From the NCBI RefSeq assembly GCF_014698475.1, contig NZ_JACJTB010000032.1, positions 1 through 64,000 on the forward strand: a stretch of 64,000 bases of DNA, in the 5' to 3' direction. Shown here piece after piece: positions 53,772 through 63,600 of the stretch (positions within the stretch are counted from its first letter, which is position 1; each line of letters begins with the position of its first letter). A program made the position numbers and the translations under genes. This DNA is from Nostoc spongiaeforme FACHB-130 (GTDB taxonomy: Bacteria; Cyanobacteriota; Cyanobacteriia; Cyanobacteriales; Nostocaceae). Below the pieces are notes generated by a model that saw nothing but the letters and a program-made list of their open reading frames with translations, searched no databases and was not told where the DNA came from.

Positions 53772-54620
53772 TTGATTAGTGACTGCAAGCAAGTGACAAC
53801 TCAAAAAGTATTCCTCTGGGGAAAACAAGTTAAAACTACACAATTTCAACTTTTAGTAGCGGATAGTCTGACAATTTTTTGGGGAGAGTGGTTAAAATTG
53901 CGAGCCAGAATCACTCAAGTTGCCGCCACTGGGTTAATCTCACCGCTAATATATATTTTGGCGTTTGGCTTGGGATTGGGTAGCTCAATTAGTCCAGGCT
54001 CAAGTGTGACAGGGAATTATGATAATTATTTAGAATTTATTCTGCCGGGGATGGTAGCTTTATCATCGATGACGATTAGTTTCGGCGGTACGACATTTTC
54101 CATTTGCGGTGAGAGGCTTTTTAGCAAAACCTTTGAAGAGATGTTACTGGTTCCCATAAATCCTTTAGCTTTGCATATTGGTAAAATGCTGGCGGGAATT
54201 GTGCGGGGTTTGATGACATCTGGTTCGGTAATTTTGGTAGCACTACTGTTTACCGGAAACTGGAATTTTTTAAATCCGTTATTTTTGTTGTTGTTGGTAT
54301 TGAATTGTGCTGTATTTGCAGGGTTGGGGGTAATTGTTGGGTTAAGTGTGCGATCGCTCGAATCTGTGGGACTATATAACAACTTCGTAATTGTGCCGAT
54401 GTCTTTCCTCGGTGCAACCTTTTTTGACCCCAGCACCTTACCAGTCGCATTGAAATGTGTAGTTTACTTATTACCTTTAACTTACGCCAGCACTGGTTTA
54501 CGGGCTGCCGTTTACTCACCTTTATCAGAATTTCCTTGGTACAGTATACCGATTTTATTAGTAGTGGCGATCGCTTTATCCTTGTGGGGTAGTTACAAAT
54601 TTTCTCAGCAAAAAGATTAA
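53772..54620 (+). CDS. ABC-2-type transporter permease
   Basis: Six hydrophobic segments and the ABC-2 signature (ISPLIYILAFGLGLGSS, EFILPGMVALSSMTISFG, KTFEEMLLVPINPLALHIGK, VVYLLPLTYASTGLRAA) identify an exporter membrane subunit of the DrrB/NodJ kind. No ATPase gene is adjacent, so its partner is elsewhere. The frame opens at TTG 53772; GTG 53793 is another option and no ribosome binding site decides. Substrate could be a polysaccharide, lipid or drug; unknown. Confidence 0.92.
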   Translation: MISDCKQVTTQKVFLWGKQVKTTQFQLLVADSLTIFWGEWLKLRARITQVAATGLISPLIYILAFGLGLGSSISPGSSVTGNYDNYLEFILPGMVALSSMTISFGGTTFSICGERLFSKTFEEMLLVPINPLALHIGKMLAGIVRGLMTSGSVILVALLFTGNWNFLNPLFLLLLVLNCAVFAGLGVIVGLSVRSLESVGLYNNFVIVPMSFLGATFFDPSTLPVALKCVVYLLPLTYASTGLRAAVYSPLSEFPWYSIPILLVVAIALSLWGSYKFSQQKD

Positions 54621-54638
54621 AACATAAACATAAAAAAG

Positions 54639-54665
54639 CGGGCTAACCGCTATATGGTTAACCCG
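54639..54665 (-). terminator. Intrinsic terminator of the ycf35 gene
   Basis: CGGGTTAACC / GGTTAGCCCG stem (one mismatch) followed on the minus strand by CTTTTTTATG, 30 bp past the ycf35 stop. Confidence 0.8.
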
Positions 54666-54694
54666 TGCAGCTTTGGGAACGCGCAGAGAAATTA

Positions 54695-55045
54695 CTATTG
54701 CAATACCAACTTAACGTTAGCGTTTTGCAAACCGCGCTGTTTTACTTCAGCCAAAGTTTTGTTGACTGCATATTTTTGATTAATAGAGTTGATTAACTCG
54801 GTTTGGTTATGCTTTTTAGCAACGCCCCACAGGTCAGCGATGAGGTCGAAGGAACCATCGCTATTGCGAGACCAGCCGAGATCATATTCGCCTTCCAAAA
54901 CAGCAACGATGTCGGAACGTACACGCTGACCGTTATAACCGCGTACATCAGCTTCTGTCTTTACGGTAATACCCAAGTCGCGTAAAGAAGCTTTGAGGAT
55001 TTCTGCATCGGTGATTTTGGTGCGAAGAGTGCTAAAGTGAGACAT
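54695..55045 (-). CDS. ycf35: Ycf35 (DUF1257) protein
   Basis: At 116 aa, MSHFSTLRTKITDAEILKAS, then LIADLWGVAKKHNQTELIN, is the Ycf35 family, present in cyanobacteria and red-lineage plastids; function unknown. An upstream in-frame ATG (55060) lies inside the Shine-Dalgarno sequence GGAGGAA of the true start, ATG 55045. Located 140 bp after the ycf46 gene on the same strand, with hairpins (GCCGCG..., CTAGTTGAATAAACTAG) between, so it may have its own promoter or be processed. Confidence 0.93.
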   Translation of the reverse strand: MSHFSTLRTKITDAEILKASLRDLGITVKTEADVRGYNGQRVRSDIVAVLEGEYDLGWSRNSDGSFDLIADLWGVAKKHNQTELINSINQKYAVNKTLAEVKQRGLQNANVKLVLQ

Positions 55046-55183
55046 TTGGGTTTCCTCCAATGAGAAGATTGAGAAAAGAACAACGGTTTATCATCGGCAA
55101 GCCGCACTGAACAAGACGCGGCTTTTTCTCTCAACTGCTAGTTTATTCAACTAGCCTTTCCCCTGGGTTAGCAGGGAAAGCTT

Positions 55184-56698
55184 TTAGAACTCCATTCGCT
55201 GATATTCAGCAACGGAGGATGCGGCTGGTCTTGCTCGCTGTCTAGCCCAGTCTCTGAGGGCTGTTACCTGTTCTTGCATCGTGCGAGACAGTGGCAAGGT
55301 TGCTTTCAGTGCCGCAATAATATCTAGTTGGGTGAACTCACGGTCTTGGGCAAACGCTTCATACATTGCCGCAATAATCGCTTGTTCAATTTCTGCCCCA
55401 GAAAAGCCATCCGACATCTTGGCTAGCTGCTCTAAATCAAAGCGGGAGATGTCTTCACGACGGCGCTTGCTTAGGTGAATATTGAAGATATCACGCCGTT
55501 CTTCTGGTGTAGGCAGATCCACAAAGAAAATCTCATCAAATCGACCTTTCCTCAAGAATTCTCCAGGTAAGCGTTCGACTCGGTTGGCTGTAGCCATGAC
55601 AAACACTGGAGATTTTTTCTCTTGCATCCATGTGAGGAAAGACCCAAATATTCTGCTTGATGTGCCACCATCAGAGTCACCAGAACCAGCACTACCAGCA
55701 AAGGATTTGTCTAACTCGTCAATAAACAGAATCGCTGGAGAGATAGATTCTGCTGTTTTGAGGGCGTTACGCAGATTTGCCTCACTTCGTCCCACCATTG
55801 AGCCGTCGTATACACGTCCCATATCCAGGCGCAACAACGGTAAACCCCAAAGCCGGGATGTTGTCTTGGCTATCAATGATTTACCACAACCAGGTACTCC
55901 TAAAATTAGCATCCCTTTGGGTTGGGGCAAACCATACTCTCTTGCTCTTTCGGTAAAAGCATTCGAGCGTTGCTTCAGCCATTTCTTTAATTCTTCTAAG
56001 CCACCTACAGCATCAATGGTTTCATCTTCTTCGATATATTCTAAGATGCCATTGCGCCGAATTAGTTGCTTTTTCTCTGATAAAACTATATCAACTTCGT
56101 CTTCAGTTAGTCGTCCGGTGGTGACTTGGGCTTTGCGATATACTTTTTCAGATTCATCTTTGGTTAAACCTAAAGCGGCTCTGAGGAGTTTTTCGCGTGC
56201 TTCTGTTGTCAACCGTCGCCCACGATGGTGATCTAAATGGGAAGTTAAAACTTTATTCAACTCCGCCATATCTGGAAGTTGGAAGTCTAATACTACTACT
56301 TCCTTCTCCAATTCTATGGGGACTTGGTGCATCGGCGACATTAAAATAATATTTTTTTGTTGCCCTTTAAAACTTGCGATCGCATCTCGTAACGATCTTG
56401 TTGTTGCAGGTGCATCAATAAATGGGTGTAAATCTTTAAGAATAAATATACCAGGCTCTTTCTGCCGAATTATCCAATCAATTGCCGCCTCTGGGGAAAC
56501 TGTGTTGTGTTGGCTTACATTCCGGGGTTGACCATATTCCACGATGCCATGAGTTACTGTCCATACATAAACTCGGCGTTGGGGCTTTAACACTTGAGCG
56601 ATTGTGGAAATTGATTGCTCTGCTCGCTCTTCCTCGGAGGTCACAAGGTAGATTAGAGGGTATTGAGCTTGAATTAAGATGTTGAGCTCTTCTTTCAT
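55184..56698 (-). CDS. ycf46: Ycf46 AAA+ ATPase
   Basis: At 504 aa, the N-terminal ~240 residues (IQAQYPLIYLVTSEEERAEQ, IFILKDLHPF) are the Ycf46-specific degenerate AAA-like region, and the C-terminal AAA+ module has Walker A GVPGCGKS, Walker B ILFIDELDKSF, sensor-1 VMATANR and arginine finger KGRFDEI. The plastid/cyanobacterial family includes Synechocystis Slr0374, linked to photosynthetic regulation. ATG start. An RHH-protein gene lies 86 bp upstream on the same strand and ycf35 downstream, forming a conserved-looking set. Confidence 0.96.
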   Translation of the reverse strand: MKEELNILIQAQYPLIYLVTSEEERAEQSISTIAQVLKPQRRVYVWTVTHGIVEYGQPRNVSQHNTVSPEAAIDWIIRQKEPGIFILKDLHPFIDAPATTRSLRDAIASFKGQQKNIILMSPMHQVPIELEKEVVVLDFQLPDMAELNKVLTSHLDHHRGRRLTTEAREKLLRAALGLTKDESEKVYRKAQVTTGRLTEDEVDIVLSEKKQLIRRNGILEYIEEDETIDAVGGLEELKKWLKQRSNAFTERAREYGLPQPKGMLILGVPGCGKSLIAKTTSRLWGLPLLRLDMGRVYDGSMVGRSEANLRNALKTAESISPAILFIDELDKSFAGSAGSGDSDGGTSSRIFGSFLTWMQEKKSPVFVMATANRVERLPGEFLRKGRFDEIFFVDLPTPEERRDIFNIHLSKRRREDISRFDLEQLAKMSDGFSGAEIEQAIIAAMYEAFAQDREFTQLDIIAALKATLPLSRTMQEQVTALRDWARQRARPAASSVAEYQRMEF

Positions 56699-56784
56699 AC
56701 AATCGACCTACTTGAGACCTAATACTGTAAAGAACAGAATTGTAACGATGACTGAATTATGAATCAATTACTCATAATTCTTAT

Positions 56785-57138
56785 CTAGCAAGGGACTAAC
56801 TCTTCTTCACTCTTGGGATGGGTTTGCACTTCTTCGATTTCATCAATGGAAATAGGCTCTTGACCAATCAATCCAGGCTGATGACCTAAAGCAACTAATT
56901 CCCCATCACGTAACGCAAGTGAACTTTCGCAAGTCGGGCAGGAATAAACTCTGTGAGTCCTCCCATAAGCAGAAGCTTCTAATTCTTCTACCAATTCTGA
57001 ATTCGCCAAGTAAAAGTAGAGGGCGCGTTCGGCAAGCTCTGACATTGGCTCAGAATCAATTGCTGAACGGATCTTTAACCTTTTGTGCAGTTCTGGCGAT
57101 ATATAAAAAGTAACCTTTTGCTTAGTTTGCGTTTGCAT
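56785..57138 (-). CDS. Ribbon-helix-helix protein with Zn-ribbon-like knuckle
   Basis: At 117 aa, the N-terminus (KQKVTFYISPELHKRLKIRS, PMSELAERALYFYL) is a CopG/MetJ-type ribbon-helix-helix. It is followed by YSCPTCESSLALRDGEL, one CPxC knuckle that could bind Zn with a partner protomer, and an acidic tail ending in Cys. Probably a DNA-binding regulator. It is upstream of ycf46 on the same strand (86 bp), so either an operon member or its local regulator. ATG start. Bases 57139-57408 hold no gene. Confidence 0.8.
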   Translation of the reverse strand: MQTQTKQKVTFYISPELHKRLKIRSAIDSEPMSELAERALYFYLANSELVEELEASAYGRTHRVYSCPTCESSLALRDGELVALGHQPGLIGQEPISIDEIEEVQTHPKSEEELVPC

Positions 57139-57408
57139 ATAACTCTTTGGCGGTCTTACCCGGGTATGTATAACACGTTATCGGCTCCTTGATTGCTTGT
57201 CAAGCTGGTAAAACGTTTTGACGGCAATTTCGTTACATTTATTTACATTGTTTTATGCCTGTTAAGGGAAGCTAAGTTATATTTAGAACAAAGCTAAAAT
57301 TAGCTTAAATAGCAGTCAAATATTAGATAAAAGCTGGAATATTCTCGATAAAACTAAATAATTGCAAGACTTGTATAAACTCAGTGATATGGAAGAAAAT
57401 AGATTCTC

Positions 57409-57939
57409 ATGTTTATTTTTTCAGTAAAAACTGGTAGTAAATATAAAAATTTTTATACAAAATGGCAAGCTGTGGCGAGTGCGATCGCTTTATCGTTGCT
57501 GTTATCAGGATGCAGCCAACCTTTTAGGGTTTCTGAAACGCAATGGCAGACTTATCAAAATTCCCGTTATGACTTTGAATTTCCATATCCCAGCAATTGG
57601 ACTGTTTTAGCAACTCCCGACAACGATGATGGTGTTGTCTTAGTTTCACCACGCAGTCAAAATGTGGAAATTAGAGGCTGGGCAAGTAATCTCTCACAAG
57701 AACCCAAAGATGCCATCCAGCCTAACTTTCAGACCACACAAGGAGTATCTGGGGTTTTGTTAGTAGAAGTTGGTCAGCAAGAAGGTTTTATGAAATTGAC
57801 ATTAACTCAAGGTAAAGTTACCTATTACTGGCAGGGAAAAAGCCCCAGCCAAGAGTTTTCCAACTATTACCCGTTGTTTTATTACATAGCCCAGCAATAT
57901 CGCATTTACAGGGAGTCGGGAGTCGGGAGTCGGGAATAG
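57409..57939 (+). CDS. Lipoprotein of PsbP/Mog1-like type
   Basis: At 176 aa, the N-terminus has a lipoprotein signal with lipobox LLLSGC (Cys near residue 36), then a ~130-residue domain (YDFEFPYPSNWTVLATPDND, VLVSPRSQNVEIRGW, QQEGFMKLTLTQGKVTYYWQ) patterned like the PsbP/Mog1 fold. The last residues (ESGVGSRE) are encoded by GGGAGTC heptamer repeats that run past the stop, so the native C-terminus has been altered. ATG 57409 has no strong ribosome binding site; a later start (Lys-rich, ~residue 14) is possible. Confidence 0.65.
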   Translation: MFIFSVKTGSKYKNFYTKWQAVASAIALSLLLSGCSQPFRVSETQWQTYQNSRYDFEFPYPSNWTVLATPDNDDGVVLVSPRSQNVEIRGWASNLSQEPKDAIQPNFQTTQGVSGVLLVEVGQQEGFMKLTLTQGKVTYYWQGKSPSQEFSNYYPLFYYIAQQYRIYRESGVGSRE

Positions 57940-58032
57940 GGGAAGAAGGATAAAAAGAGTGAAGTATGAAATTTAATGCTTTTAGCTTATGCCTTTTGAT
58001 AGATGACCAATGACTAATGACCAATGACTAAT
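57909..58032 (+). repeat. Short tandem heptamer repeats
   Basis: GGGAGTC three times (57911-57936), and ATGACCA/ATGACTA units at 58001-58032 (CAATGACTAATGACCAATGACT). STRR-type heptamers are typical of filamentous cyanobacteria. The first array extends the end of the lipoprotein gene. Confidence 0.7.
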
Positions 58033-58098
58033 CACAATCACTACTTTTGATGGTTGAGGGGGTACAGAAACCTGATAGATTTAGCTATCAGCGAGTAA

Positions 58099-59265
<1,167 letters not shown>

Positions 59266-59276
59266 GTGAAAACTGT

Positions 59277-59921
59277 ATGAGGTTGGTGACAGAATCTTAT
59301 CTCAATCAAATCTCTCGCTGGCCTCAAACTGGTCGTCATATACTAGCGCAGTATGACGGCCAGACAGTTGTAGTTTATCAAGCTTATCGTCCAGAAATTG
59401 GTCATTTTGCTGCCAGCAATGGTTATTTTGGCGGAGAATTTAGTTTAGAACGGATGAGTTGGATTAAGCCTAACTTTTTGTGGATGATGTACCGTTGCGG
59501 ATGGGGTACAAAAGATGGTCAAGAGGTAGTGTTAGCTATTTGGATTCAACGTTCAGCTTTTGAGGAAATTTTGCGTCAAGCAGTCCATTCCAGCTTTGTA
59601 CCTGAACTTTACCCAAGTAAAAGCGAATGGCAAAAAGTCCTAAAACATTCACAAGTGCGTTTGCAATGGGACCCTGACCATCACCCATCAGGAGAAAAAT
59701 TAGAACGACGTGCTATTCAGTTAGGTCTGCGCGGTCAAGTGCTGGCTGCTTATGCCAAAGATTGGATTGTCAAAATTGAAGATATATCAGATTTTGTCAA
59801 ACAGCAAAGGCAAAACTTAAATTTTGACTACACAGAATTGATTACACCACAAGAGAAGGTTTATCCTGTTTTTGATAGCGAAATCCAACAAAAGTTGAGA
59901 TTATCTGCTTGGACTGAATAA
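59277..59921 (+). CDS. DUF4291 protein
   Basis: At 214 aa: GRHILAQYDGQTVVVYQAYR, WIKPNFLWMMYRCGWGTKDG, VRLQWDPDHHPSGEKLERRA and IQLGLRG are the diagnostic strings of DUF4291, a cytoplasmic family of unknown function found across bacteria and fungi, rich in conserved Trp, His and Asp. The ATG lies 11 bp after the sqdB stop with little Shine-Dalgarno, suggesting coupling or read-through from sqdB. No chemical link to sulfolipid is known to me. Confidence 0.92.
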   Translation: MRLVTESYLNQISRWPQTGRHILAQYDGQTVVVYQAYRPEIGHFAASNGYFGGEFSLERMSWIKPNFLWMMYRCGWGTKDGQEVVLAIWIQRSAFEEILRQAVHSSFVPELYPSKSEWQKVLKHSQVRLQWDPDHHPSGEKLERRAIQLGLRGQVLAAYAKDWIVKIEDISDFVKQQRQNLNFDYTELITPQEKVYPVFDSEIQQKLRLSAWTE

Positions 59922-60121
59922 TTTTTGGATAAAAATAGTGCGATCGCTACTTTTGTAGCCACAGGCAAAAACCTTCTCGTTCGCGTAGCGTCTCCTTTTG
60001 GGAGAAGAGTAGCGATCGCAATAACAATTATGTGATGACTACGCTCCTCTATCGCTACGCTCGTAATGACAATTTAAGGGGTATTTCAAGTCTGAAACCC
60101 TTGTGAATATTAATTGTGTGT

Positions 60122-60145
60122 ACGCCGTAAATGCGGCGTTTTTAT
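60122..60145 (+). terminator. Intrinsic terminator of the sqdB-DUF4291 unit
   Basis: ACGCCG-TAAATG-CGGCGT stem followed by TTTTTAT, 200 bp past the DUF4291 gene. Confidence 0.75.
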
Positions 60146-60601
60146 GTTAAGCAATATTTCGCCAACGGTATCCATATCTCGTATTAATACCATACCGACG
60201 ACCGATCACTGGTCAAAAATATCAACTTTCTCATTCAAAACTACGTAATATCAGTTTTGTCTTTATATTTTCTTTTTACGATTTTTATTATTCTTCATTA
60301 TTTTTACACAGATCAGAAAATACTACTTAGTAAATTCTAGTGAAAGTTATTGAATTGGCCAATTTCTGATTTGCATAAGTTATCAGCCTTTGTTTAGGGC
60401 TATTGACAGCACTTTTGAAGTAAGTGAGGTACACCATGCGTATTAAGTGATGAGTAATAAGCAGTGAGTAATAAGTCAATTTCTGACTCATTACTAATTA
60501 CTTTTTTCAATCAGTTGCTGTAGCTCATAAACATCGGGTCTGCTGTATTTAGGAGGCATCTAGATATCTTATGGTAATCATTTATTAATTGGTAGAGAAA
60601 G

Positions 60602-60638
60602 CAGATGATTTAAATCATCTGATTCTCAATTTGAGAAT
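60602..60638. promoter_or_regulatory. Two abutting perfect palindromes before the NRPS gene
   Basis: CAGATGATTTAAATCATCTG (20 bp, 60602-60621) is immediately followed by ATTCTCAA-T-TTGAGAAT (60622-60638). They end 47 bp before the NRPS ATG. Candidate operator or attenuator. Confidence 0.55.
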
Positions 60639-60685
60639 GACACTTTAAAAATCTTTGTTCCCTAGAAACTAGTTAGATAAACAAA

Positions 60686-63600
60686 ATGAAAGTAGTAACT
60701 GTAAACAAATCATACCAGCTTTCAGCGATACAACAAGGAATGCTGTTCAACAGTCTAGTTGCTCAAAACTCAGGAGTGGATATTGAGCAGATGATCTGTT
60801 TGATACATGAAAAAATTGATGTTTTGGCATTCCAAAAAGCATGGCAGAAAGTCGTAGAACGACACGCAGTTTTGAGAACTAGTTTTGATTGGGAAACTGG
60901 ACAAGAACCTCTACAATGTGTGCAGCAGCAGGTAGAAATTTCCTTAGAACAACAAGATTGGTGTGGCTTGTCTGACACAGAACAATCAACTAAATTACAA
61001 GTTTATCTACAAAGCGATCGCACTCTTGGCTTTCAGTTAAATGTAGCCCCATTAATGCGTCTGGCATTATTTCGGCTGAGAGAATCTGTCTACCAATTTG
61101 TTTGGACTTTTCACCATGTTTTGTTAGATGGTCGCTCCTTGTCCATCATCATTAAAGAAGTGTTCACCTTTTACGATGCTTTCTGTCAGGGAAAAGACTT
61201 ACAACTACCCCAACCTCGTCCTTATCAAGACCACATCGCATGGTTACAGCAGCAGGATTGGTCTAAATCGGAAAGTTTTTGGCGGGATTTGCTCAAAGGT
61301 TTTACCGCACCCACACCTTTATTAGTAGATTCAAACCCTAGTGAGAAAAAGGGTTTTGGCGAACAAGCAATCCGACTATCAGCAAAAACTACAGTGATGT
61401 TGCAGTCTTTAGCAAAACAACATCAAATTACTCTAAATACTTTAGTACAAGGTGCTTGGGCTTTATTGCTCAGTCGTTATAGTGGCGAGTCTGATGTTGT
61501 GTTTGGGGCGACAAGAGCCTGTCGTCATTCCTCTGTAACTGGTGCAGATTCGATGGTAGGATTGCTCATCAATACTTTACCAGTGCGAGTCAAGGTGTCA
61601 GGGGAAAAACCGCTTTTGACTTGGCTAAAAGAATTGCGATCGCAGTGGGTAGCGTTACGAGACTATGAACACACCCCCTTAACTAATATTCAAAGATGGA
61701 GTGATGTTCCTGGCGGTACACCTCTGTTTGATAGCATTCTGGTATTTGAAAACTATGAATTGAATTCGGTTTTACGTTCTCAAGGTGACAGATGGCAAAA
61801 CCTGGAGATAAAGCAAGAAGAACAAACTAATTTTCCTCTGACATTGGTTGGTTATGCAGAGTCAGAACTGTTATTGAAACTCAAATACAACCAAAACAAG
61901 TTTGATGATGACAAAATCGGCAGAATGCTGGGACATCTTCAAACTTTATTGTCAAGTATGGCGGCTAATCCTTGGCAGTGTTTAGGAGAATTACCACTCT
62001 TGACGACAGATGAAAGACAGCAAATGTTGATGGAGTGGAATCATACACAAACAGATTTTGCAGAGCAACTTTGTATTCATCAACTGTTTGAGGCGCAGGT
62101 AGAGCAGACACCAGACGCTATAGCCGTTGTTTGTGGACAGAAACAACTCACCTACAAAGAGTTAAACTGGAGAGCTAATCAATTAGCCCATCACCTCAAG
62201 CAACTGGGTGTCAAACCGGGGGTATTAGTTGGTGTATATTTAGAGCGATCGCTAGAAATGATTCCGGCTGTCCTGGGGATTTTGAAAGCTGGCGGCGCTT
62301 ATGTTCCACTAGAACCCAGTTTTCCTAAAGCACGCATTCAATTATTGCTGTCTTCTCTGCAAATTAACTGTCTAGTCACCCAAACTTGCTTATTACCTAG
62401 TATTCATGAGCTAGAACTGAGCGCCCTGCAACATTTAATCTGTTTAGATAAATCTGCACATAGTAAATTTTCCTCTACACCTCTACACCCACATACCCCT
62501 ACACCCTTTATTTGGCATCGTTCTGATCTAGATTTACTACCCACAGAAAATTTACCAACATCTGCTAATTCCAATGATATTGCCTATGTGATTTTTACCT
62601 CTGGCTCTACAGGTACACCCAAAGGAGTTGTAGTTCGTCATCAACCAGTAATCAACTTAATTGAGTGGGTGAACAAAACCTTTAATGTTAATGCTAACGA
62701 TAGAGTTTTATTCATCACATCCTTGTGTTTTGACTTGTCAGTTTATGACATTTTTGGACTGTTAGCCGCAGGTGGTTCGATTCGGGTTGTTCCTAGTCAT
62801 GATGTCCGAGATCCAGAAGCTTTACTACACATTCTCTGTCATGAGCCGATTACCTTCTGGGATTCTGCGCCACCTGCACTACAACAACTGGCTGGCTTTT
62901 TCCCCAAGGTTCAAGCAACTAATTGTCATCCCCAACTGCGGTTAGTATTTATGAGTGGTGATTGGATACCAGTCACATTACCCGATTTACTGAAAACCAC
63001 CTTCCCAGGGGTTGAGGTAATTAGTTTGGGTGGCGCAACGGAAGCAACTGTTTGGTCTAATTATTATCCCATCGGTAAAGTCGAGCCGCATTGGAAGAGT
63101 ATTCCCTATGGCAAACCCATCCAAAACGCCCAATATTACATTCTGGATGATTACCTCAATCCCTGTCCTATTGGTGTTTCTGGGGAATTGCATATTGGTG
63201 GAGAATGTTTAGCCTCTGGTTATTTAAATCAACCAGAACTCACAGCCCAAAAATTTATCCCCAATCCCTTTAGCAACAATCCAAAAGCCCGACTCTATAA
63301 AACAGGAGACTTAGCCCGTTATCTCAGTGATGGGAATATTGAATTCCTCGGTCGAATTGACCATCAAGTAAAAATTCGCGGTTTCCGCATCGAGTTGGGA
63401 GAAATTGAGAGTGTACTTACACAAAACAAATCTGTAGAGGAAACGGTAGTTATAGCCAGAGAAGATGAGCCAGGAAATAAGCGGCTAGTGGCTTATGTGG
63501 TGGTAAATGATGAATCTAAACCGAATATGAATGAATTGAGGGAGTTTTTGCGAGAGAAACTACCAGAGTATATGGTTCCATCTGCCTTTGTTGCGATCGC

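Larger units (their letters stand above)
59922..60685. other. 764-bp intergenic region with repeats and terminator
   Basis: Contains HIP1 sites, a GTTCGCGTAGCGTCTCC / GGGAGAAGAG dispersed repeat (59975-60010), CGCTACGCTC repeats, and a GAGTAATAAG/CTCATTACT inverted array (60447-60502). A 21-codon minus-strand frame (60560 down to 60495, MPPKYSRPDVYELQQLIEK) is too short to call. No gene supported. Confidence 0.55.

Noticed and set aside
55482-56231. 249-codon plus-strand frame opposite ycf46
   Set aside because: Shadow of ycf46; Arg/Ser-rich with no domain.
59975-60065. CGCTACGCTC / GTAGCGTCTCC repeats as a possible CRISPR
   Set aside because: Units are irregular, without constant spacers; they are ordinary Nostoc dispersed repeats.
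60495-60560. 21-codon minus-strand frame MPPKYSRPDVYELQQLIEK
   Set aside because: Good ATG and AGGAGG-like context on the wrong side only; too short and unrecognised, probably a gene relic.
62773-62790. GGTTCGATTCGG resembling a tRNA T-arm
   Set aside because: Lies inside the NRPS reading frame and no cloverleaf can be drawn around it.
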